Source of the DNA: Porites lobata | Taxonomy: Eukaryota; Cnidaria; Anthozoa; Scleractinia; Poritidae | Length of the DNA stretch: 64,000 nt | Assembly: GCA_942486035.1 (NCBI GenBank) | Contig: CALNXK010000158.1 | Coordinates: 147,501-211,500, forward strand | Direction of reading: 5' to 3' | Shown: piece by piece, positions 56,723-64,000 of the stretch | Layout: the number at the start of each line of letters is the position of its first letter | How positions within the stretch are numbered: position 1 is the stretch's first letter | Translations under genes and position numbers: made by a program | The notes under the pieces: generated by a model | The model's database searches: none | Seen by the model: the letters and a program-made list of their open reading frames with translations, nothing else | Told to the model about the DNA's origin: nothing

Positions 56723-57958
56723 CTACACAACAGGCAGGTACAAAAGTTGGACCAGATCAACTCGGACCACCAGTCCGGGTCAGATCAACTCGGATTGACT
56801 TGGACCAACTCGGATCGAATAAAAAAATAAAAATAAAATAAAATTGGACTCGGATCAACTCAGATCATAAATAAAAAACAACTCGGATTATAAAAAGAAA
56901 AATAAAATCAGTCGTTATCACTTAACTTTCACCCGCCATTTTTTTTTTTCTCACGAACTCGTGGTTGCGTAAATTAATTTTATTTTTATTTTTATTAATT
57001 TTAATGACACACTAGTGAGCAGCACACATGTATACACTTCCAGTGAACAGTTTCAACTTGGAAGGAGGAGAAAACATGCTAGCCCAGGACAACGAAAATA
57101 TTCGTACCCCGGCAAGAATTGAACTCATGACCCTCCGAATACTACAAGTTTATCGGACATTCCAACCACTAAACCGGAGGGTCGCGAGTTCAAGTCTTGC
57201 CCGGGGCATGGAAATTTCCTTTGTCCCGGGCGAGCTTGGTTTCTCCTCCTTCCAAGCTGAAAATGTTCACTGGAAATGTATGTGTGCTGCTCACTAGTGT
57301 ATCATTAAAATTAAGTTTCAGAAGTCCTGCAGAAAAAAAACAAACAGGAACAAACAAACAAACACTCTTTGGTAACTATGTAAATGTGATCAACAGACCA
57401 GGCTTTTGATGCTTTTCTCATAAATAATTCAGTAGACTTATTAATCAAAAATTATGTGCATCACTTATTATCATGCTCACCTCAACTTCTTTGCTTTGTG
57501 ACAAAAAGCTGCAATAAAATAAAAAAAAAATAAGCAAATATATATTCTAGGCGACTGAAACTATCATTTTCTTGGAATGAAGCAAATTCATTGAGAAAGA
57601 TGGTTGAGATTTTACCTTCCCCAAGGTCATCCATATCTGTGAAGCAGAGCTTGTTGTGTTACGCAACCACAACCACGAGTTTATATCATGATCCGAGAGG
57701 AACTGGCACTAGTAAAACAAAATGGCGCCTGAAAGCCACGGAGAAAAAAAGGATGATCTGGCCTTTTTTCCCTCCAAATGGGTTAAACTTTCAGTTTTGC
57801 TGATTTAATTTAATTTTTTTGATTGCTTCGAGTTGATGCGAGTCCAATTTTATTTTATTTTTATTTTTTTATCCGATCCGAGTCGATCTGAGTTGATCTG
57901 ACCCGGACTAGCGGTCCGAGTTGATCCGGTCCGACTTTTGTACCTGCCTCTACACAAC
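56723..57958. mobile_element. 1.22-kb foldback/MULE-like transposon (copy 2)
   Basis: The element at 56732-57949 has ends AGGCAGGTACAAAAGT and ACTTTTGTACCTGCCT, flanked by exact 9-bp CTACACAAC (56723-56731 and 57950-57958). It is closely similar to the element at 447-1619 but is inserted at another site. The first block retains the uninterrupted target near 125-140 (CTATGCAACAGC). Confidence 0.9.
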
Positions 57959-58255
57959 AGCTATTCTTGCTCATGAGCTTGAAGCACCTGTGCTGCTACT
58001 GGATCTTAGTTTGAATTTGCAAAGTTACTCAGGTGTTTCTCACTGGAATCAAATGTTGAGTAGATAGAGTTTGTTATTTTTTAGAGCAGAAATTTTCTTC
58101 ATATGTGAGAAAAGTTGGAAGATTACTCAAAGCCCAAACAAAGGTTTTAGATTCTCGCAACAATTGAGTATTGAGAGTATAGACAGCAAATTACTTAATT
58201 ACTTAAGGCCTGGTTCCGGTTTGATGAGTCTCGCAGGAATCGAGAGGCAATCAAG

Positions 58256-59646
58256 AATCGTTTTTTTTGTCAACTTACTTTTGAATGGTACTGTACAACA
58301 GATTTATTAATCCCCTTAGAAAAATAGTTTGTTTGAGTAGCCTGTGCTTCTGTGATGACTCAGTAGACTGTGATATTAGCCCTGCTTACCAAATTTTTTG
58401 GAACCCTGTGCCAATGATTTTGTCCAAACAAAATCTGAGTAACAACAAAACTAGTTTCTGGTCCCATTGATGTTTTTTAACCATTTTCACTTCAAATGAA
58501 ACAGTGTGTTTTGGTCAATGTTTAGACAAAAAACTGGATCATTTAAATTTTATCCCTCTGAGAAAGAAATTCAGCTTAAACTCATCAGCAAAGATGAACT
58601 TGGGGGAAGGTGCCCAAAAGAACCAAAGCCGAGAGCAATGCGTGACCGTGACCTGTGAGTGGCAACCACCCAGGCACCATGACACTGCTTACCAGTGGAA
58701 CCTAGAATACCTTTGGGCAGCGAAGGGAGCAAAACAGACCAAGAAGCACAAGCAACAAGAAGCAATGCAAACATAATGGACTGACCTCAGCTGAAAAGCT
58801 GTAAAACCCAATGGTTCCTTCGTAACCCTAGAGCGCCCCTCAAAATCACAAGTGAGAGACTGCTTGCCAGCATTATCTCAAGTTTAACTCAGTAATTTTG
58901 TTACCTCTGCGTCCTGCATCCCTGATGCATAAAAATCCCCAAAGACGCAAAATAATTCATGTCATGCGTCCTGTAAGATGCAAAGATAATGGCAATCGAA
59001 CATGTGTTTGTAGAAATATCCTGTTCTTGTAATTTCTGTGGCAGTTATTATAGCCGTTGTTTAACAATGAATTATTTCTTTTAGCCTTTGTTGTGCTTAA
59101 TAAAAAGAGAAGGACTATATTTTAATTTCAGTATACTGTAATACAGAGTTTTGGAGTCTGTCTTCAGATTAACTGTCTCATTTCAATCAAAGGCCCAAGC
59201 ATTTCATCTTCAGACTTGTTTCTTTTTTTTTTAACTGGGACTCATTGGTTCCTGGACCGGGAATCCTGATTTTTACAAGATGAGTCCTGCAGGACTCACC
59301 ATAACTATTTGTAACAAAGTCACTGTTAACTTAGCCTAAATTTCATTTAGCCACAATAGTCATTTATTTTTTCCATTGTAAGTTTGGCAACTTTGTTAGT
59401 TTTATGCAGGAAATTTCTCCGAATATGCAGAACATGCAGACAACAGATAATTATGTGGACGTTCCACACCACCGCATCCTTTCTATTTAATTTTAAAGTA
59501 TTCTTATGTATGATATTAATGAGCACATATGCAAACCAAAGAAAGTAAAAGTTAAACACATCCCACAATTTTAGTACATTGTATTGTATTGTTGTTATAA
59601 ATTTTGTTTTTTGAAAATTGAATTGCTATAATATTTTCCTTTTTAG
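58256..59646. other. Non-coding upstream region of copy C
   Basis: The duplicate of 1629-3029. As in copy A, no first exon was recognised. Comparison of the two shows substitutions and indels spread without codon pattern. Confidence 0.5.
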
Positions 59647-60883
59647 GATTCATCCTTTACTAGCTTGGCTTCTACATCACAGGAATGCCATGAAAGCAAT
59701 ACTAGTTCCACTTCCAGCAGGAAATTGAGAGTAACTCTGTTAAGCAGTGAATGGAGGTCAACAAAAGGAGGCTTGTCAACCATCAACCGAGAGCTGGCCA
59801 TTCAGTTAGCAAAACATCCCAGAGTGGAGGTCAGTGTTTATCTCCCTGAGTGCAGTGAAGAAGATAAACAAGTGGCTGCAAGTCACAATGTTCATCTCAT
59901 TGAAGCAGAAGAAATGGCAGGTTATGACCCAGTTGACTGGTTGTCCTTTCTACCAGAAGACCATGTTGTGGACTGTGTGATAGGACATGGGGCCGTTCTT
60001 GGCCGGCAAGTGCAGGGTATAAAACGTGATCGTCCTCACTGTAAGTGGATTCAGGTCGTCCACACTGCTCCAGAAGAACTTGGAATGTACAAAGGATATG
60101 AAAAATGCATTTCCAGAGGTGAGAAGAAGCACCAAGTGGAGGTTGAACTCTGCAAATTAGCTGATCAAGTTGTAGCAGTTGGACCCAAGCTGGCTGAAGC
60201 TTTTTCAGGTTATCTTCGTCCATCCGGAAAGGATCAACATGTTTTCAAACTTACGCCAGGCATTTTCTCCGAGTTTGCTGCTGTTAATCAAGCCACTGAA
60301 GAAAGGAACTCATTCAGTGTTTTAGTGTTTGGGCGTGGCGATAATGAAGACTTCCAGCTGAAAGGATATGACATTGCTGCCCAAGCCATTGCTGAGTTGA
60401 AAGACATGACTTACAAACTTGTGTTTGTAGGAGCAACAAGTGGTGAAGAAGAGAAAGTAGCAGAAATGTTACTCCAGCAAGGCATTGACCGCAGTCAACT
60501 CAGGGTGCGTTGTTTTAATGAAAGCAGGGAGAAGCTAGCTGAATTATTTTGTGAAGTAGATCTTGCTGTAATGCCATCACGAACTGAGGGCTTTGGTCTA
60601 GCTGCCCTTGAGGCTTTGTCTGCTGGTCTACCTGTGCTGGTCAGTGGGAACTCTGGATTTGGAGAAGCTTTGAGGAAAGTTCCGCATGGTTCAAGCTGTG
60701 TGGTAGAGTCAGAAGATCCTAAAGATTGGGCAAATGCGATCAAAGCTGTCCGTCAGAAAGGCAGGGAGATGCGTCTTGGAGAGTCTGAAGTGGTGCATGG
60801 AGCATATTCAAAAAAGTACAGCTGGAAGAAACAGTGCGATAAACTCATAGAGAGGATGATCGAGATGAGTATCACTGAAGCAG
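59647..60883 (+). CDS. Copy C exon: GT4-type glycosyltransferase domain, intact
   Basis: This exon of 1237 bases (412 codons plus 1) after CTTTTTAG encodes a Ser/Thr-rich leader, then a full GT-B domain. LRVTLLSSEW is the first strand, KGGLSTINRELA the glycine-rich turn, and WIQVVHTAPEELGMYKGYEK the middle of the acceptor half. SVLVFGRGDNEDFQLKGYD begins the donor half, and RTEGFGLAALEALSAGLPV holds the E-x7-E signature. A closing helix, KQCDKLIERMIEM, follows.

No signal peptide or membrane segment is seen, so a cytosolic enzyme is expected. Its length of about 390 residues is normal for a GT4 catalytic domain. Donor and acceptor are unknown. Confidence 0.9.
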
Positions 60884-62530
60884 GTAAGAAGTGCACCTGT
60901 AGTTACTCACTAAATGCATTTATCATAAGATGGCTAAATTGAATATTATTCAGACAGTGTATGTACATGTATATAAAGGCAAAGACTTGCCAACAGTCTT
61001 CTCAGAAAGGCTCACATGTGCTGCCGTGCCCTAAAACATGGCAGGTCCAAAGGTTTTACTGGTTTTATGTTTCTCACATGAGTAAATTGTCAGGGTGGAT
61101 AGTCAAGCCACTCACAAAATTTGAGACCATTCTTATTTAGGGTGTGCCACTGGTCCCTGGCTCCCCCACACCGTAATCAAGGCTGTGCTCTAAGGACAGT
61201 TAAAAGGAGCCTGGTGCTCTGAACTTGAAAAATCTAGGGAGCTCAGCATATGATTTGTATGAAAAGACTAAGATTTTCTTGTTGCCCTAAGAGAAAATAT
61301 TGGGCACCTGGAAGGCCACCGGGCTCTGCTAGAGCACAGCCCTGGTAATCATCTGGGCCCAGTTCCTGAAAGGCTGATTAGTGCTTATCCAGGATTAAAA
61401 TTTCATTCTATTTTTGTATTTATTTTTACCTTCCTGTGTATTGCTTAGGGTAACATTTTGTGTTATCATTACTGTTTTTCAGAGTAAAGGTTCAACAGTA
61501 ATATTATTGTAACCTTGACTTACTTGTTTGTAGACAAGAAAACCTTGCTCAAAATTTGGCGTATTCCAATCCTGGGTTAAACTTAATCATCTTTCGAGGA
61601 ACCGGCTCATGGCTCTTACTGCACCACTGATTTATTTTGCAGCCATGCACCCACATGAATTGTATACACTTCACATTAGGCTGGTGTAACAGCCTGCAAA
61701 ACTAGATTTTCCAAAATCCTTTATAATTATGACTTTTGAACCAGCTTTGAGTATTTTATTTTTTCATTTCTTTCTCTTCCTTGCATCAGAGGGCAGTGAT
61801 GGTAAGCTTACCACTGGTCTCCATTTTTCTTCCGCGAATGCTCCAAGCACCTCAAATAACCATGGTAAGGACTCTCCTGAACTGGATAAAGTTCTTCCAT
61901 CCTTGGCTGACGTTAAAGCAGTAACCAAACCATCAAAAGATGCTGATCTTCCTGTTGATGTTCTGTTACTTACAGTTACAAACTGTGAGTTCTTAGCTTG
62001 CTATAGCGACCTAAAAAACCCCTATAGACGTTGGTTTGATGGTCTGGGCTATGTTTACTTTTCTGATGTGGGTGAAAGTCAAGAGGAGCTGAAAGTTGCT
62101 TTACTAAGATGTTACAGAAATGGTATTGGTCCTGGTGGAGCTCTTGTATCTGTAAAGAATGCTACCTCTGTGCTAAGACCCAAAGCAGTCATTTCAGTAG
62201 GAACATGTAGTGGCCTCAACCCTGCAAAATCCAAGTTAGGAGATGTTGTTGTATCTGCCAAAATAGCTACATATGCATCAAAGGCAGTGACCAGCAATCA
62301 AGAGCAGTCAACTGGCATGAGAAGTTATGTGAGCAAACGCTTTCTGGATGTCATTAAGAATTGTGCTGATGGCTGGCAAGCACCTTTGAAGAACGCTGAA
62401 GCTCAGCAAGTTCAAGTTTATACTGATGCTGAGTTTTTGAGTGGACCGGAACAAGTCAGAGCTGAATGGCGGCATGATCAACTTGCTGAAACCAATCCTA
62501 AGGCAATGGCAATCGAAAATGAAGGAGAAG
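59647..62530 (+). CDS. NLR copy C (partial): GT4 - PNP, running off the right edge
   Basis: Two exons are visible, 59647-60883 and 61790-62530, with the same phases as copy A. The reading frame is open through both. The next exon, the C-terminal part of the PNP domain, is expected about 1.85 kb after 62530, at about 64.38 kb. That is beyond the window, so the NACHT and LRR parts cannot be seen. Copy C gives the undamaged version of the glycosyltransferase that is frameshifted in A, which makes it the best candidate for a working GT-PNP-NACHT-LRR receptor here. The first exon with the start codon was not found. Confidence 0.85.
60884..61789. other. Copy C intron between GT and PNP
   Basis: The duplicate of 4260-5177 with the GGCTGTGCTCT MITE at 61179-61345. 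Nothing else. Confidence 0.75.
61790..62530 (+). CDS. Copy C exon: PNP_UDP nucleosidase domain, first part
   Basis: A 741-base exon, phase 1 at both ends, nearly identical to 5178-5918. It shows PVDVLLLTVTNCEF, VISVGTCSGL, LGDVVVSAKIATY and ends on MAIENEGEG. The variable linker is EGSDGKLTTGLHFSSANAPS. The residues LSGP near 62440 agree with copy B against the FSAP of copy A, so A holds the derived change. Confidence 0.9.
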
Positions 62531-64000
62531 GTGAGCAGACTTTTTAATATGCAGCCAGCCTTAGGAAGTGTATGCAGTCCGGTCTCTTTTGACTCTATAG
62601 ATGTGCTGGTTGCTTTTGATTCAGTGTTAATTTCAAGGCATTGCGTTGATTGTTTGCTTGTTTGAGCTTAATATTATCATAATTTTTTGCTGAAATGATG
62701 GGCGTGCTCCCAATTTATGGGTCATCATTGCTTAGTTGTTAGAGCACTGTCATGCTAACACGGAGGTCATGGGTTCAAATTCCCTTGAACCCTCTCCCCC
62801 TTAATTTTTTTTTCAGGTAATTTGCAATCATTGCTTAGATTGCTGTTACAATTGTTACAACAATTATATCTGCAAATTATACCCATTGACAAAAGATAGG
62901 TGTGGGAAAGGTGCCTGGTGAAACTGAAGGGGCGGGGGCGGGGGCGGGGGGCAAGCACGTCTAGAAAGTAGCCATGACAACCCTATGAGTGGGACCGAGC
63001 AGGCACTGTCACACTGAGACCTTTAGTGGAGAAATGTGCAGATACTTACCAAAACATATCCAAAGGGAAGGAAGGACTGCGAGCAAAAAATTCAAAAGCA
63101 ACATACCAACATGAGCAAAATGATTGACTATAGGGAAAGTACTGTAAAATAATGCTAAAGCCCAAGACTGCCCCATATTCGATTGGTGATGGAGACCGCT
63201 GTATGGCGTACATTTGCGGACAAAAATAATTGAAAATAAAATACAATTTGAAGTTCAAAAATTAGACTATCCATGTCAAAATCTCGTCATATGAATTTGA
63301 AATCGCAATGAACGGAGTCGAAATCATTCGAACTTGAAGTTACTTTGAACAAGTTGAAACTATAAAGGGAAAACTCGACATCGTTGATGTTGAAGTTCAA
63401 ATCACCATTCCAACTAGAATGCAAATTACATGATTTGAACTTCAATTCACCTTCTCCACTTTAATAAGCCACTTAATCGTCAAAAATGCAACCATAATCT
63501 TTCACAAAATTCCAAATGGAACCTTTAATTTTAACTTAAAGTCACGTCACATATTCGAATTCCAAAAAACAAAATTTCAATTTCAAAGGAAGCGGAAGTA
63601 AAAATACACAAGAACCGAGTAACGACTAGGTACGACAGTGATAAAAGTGTTGACAAGCCTACACGACTCCTGCAGTTCGCGGATGAATAAATTCTAATGA
63701 AGCCTTCATAGCTTAGCTTTAACTAGGATGTCCTTAAGGGATTTTCCCTTACGATATGAGATGATGGGGGGCTCCTTAAAGATTTCTCTCAGTTGCGGAT
63801 GATTTTCTATAAGGTGCCATGGATAGTCTCAGTGGGGAAGGTGCATGGTGAAACTGAAAGGAGCCGCAAGTGAGCCTGGAAGGTAACCATGACAACCCTG
63901 TGAGTGGCACCCACCCAAACCAATCTACAGGTGCTTGAAGAAAAAAAAGGGGACAGCGAACAGGGGAGTCACAGGACATGGTTTCCCCTTTTTTTCCCGT
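62531..64000. other. Copy C intron inside the PNP domain (partial)
   Basis: The duplicate of 5919 to about 7500. It has the SINE-like element at 62719-62843. A GGGGC-repeat run stands at about 62930-62951 where A has a plain G run. There is a single unit of the 96-bp sequence that is doubled in A. No coding sequence. Confidence 0.75.
62719..62843 (+). mobile_element. tRNA-derived SINE-like element (duplicate)
   Basis: Same box A and box B-like words as at 6107, differing by AGGTCAT for AGGCCAT. It was carried here by the segmental duplication and is not an independent insertion. Confidence 0.6.

Larger units (their letters stand above)
56609..64000. repeat. Segmental duplicate of bases 1 to about 7500
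   Basis: The order and sequence of 1-7500 are repeated, including the upstream non-coding region, the GT exon, the intron MITE, the first PNP exon and the SINE. The offset is 56.5-56.6 kb and drifts with indels. Identity is very high in exons and introns alike, so the event is young relative to the A/B divergence. The right end is beyond the window. Confidence 0.92.

Overview
This window is animal nuclear DNA from a cnidarian, most likely a reef-building coral. That is an inference, and the species cannot be told. Supporting signs are AT-rich DNA, GT-AG introns of about 1-3 kb, very many small inverted-repeat transposons, a tRNA-derived SINE and the tail of a LINE. The genes are NOD-like receptors (NLRs) of the expanded type known from corals. 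No bacterial, organellar or viral block was seen.

The window holds a cluster of three paralogous NLR genes, all on the + strand. Copy A (3030-15408) joins a GT4-type glycosyltransferase exon, a nucleoside phosphorylase/nucleosidase (PNP_UDP) domain in two exons, a 57-bp linker exon, a NACHT-plus-LRR exon and a short last exon. Copy B (31298-42888) has the same PNP-NACHT-LRR backbone, but a short lysine/arginine-rich first exon replaces the glycosyltransferase. Copy C (from 59647, running off the right edge) repeats the glycosyltransferase and first PNP exons of A. All internal junctions are phase 1 and the last is phase 0, so the N-terminal modules can be exchanged without breaking frame.

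The expected logic is that of an NLR. The LRR senses, the NACHT ATPase switches and oligomerises, and the N-terminal enzymes act as effectors. The PNP domain resembles the immune nucleosidases fused to bacterial and fungal NLR-like proteins, some of which destroy ATP. A glycosyltransferase placed in front of it makes a two-enzyme receptor. This is the most interesting system in the window.

The copies differ in integrity. A has a +2 frameshift in the glycosyltransferase, stops between NACHT and LRR, and a 2-base loss at the end of the LRR. B has lost about 1.26 kb of NACHT and linker, replaced by a roughly 670-bp GAT/GAG microsatellite. C is open as far as it is visible. A decayed NACHT fragment lies near 51.8 kb.

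Layout: 1-3029, upstream flank of A with a 1.17-kb foldback transposon; 3030-15408, copy A; 15.4-19.5 kb, 3' flank with a 0.7-kb TA-flanked MITE and a hairpin-bearing satellite; 20.3-27.9 kb, a tandem array of about 2.97-kb units; 28.5-30.4 kb, more hairpin repeats split by a LINE tail; 31.3-42.9 kb, copy B; 43-46.7 kb, its 3' flank, collinear with that of A; 47.4-49.5 kb, two MITEs with internal minisatellites; 49.5-56.6 kb, mostly featureless; 56.6-64.0 kb, a repeat of bases 1 to about 7500 that contains copy C. Bases 1-7500 and 56609-64000 are near-identical apart from indels, so the cluster grew by segmental duplication.
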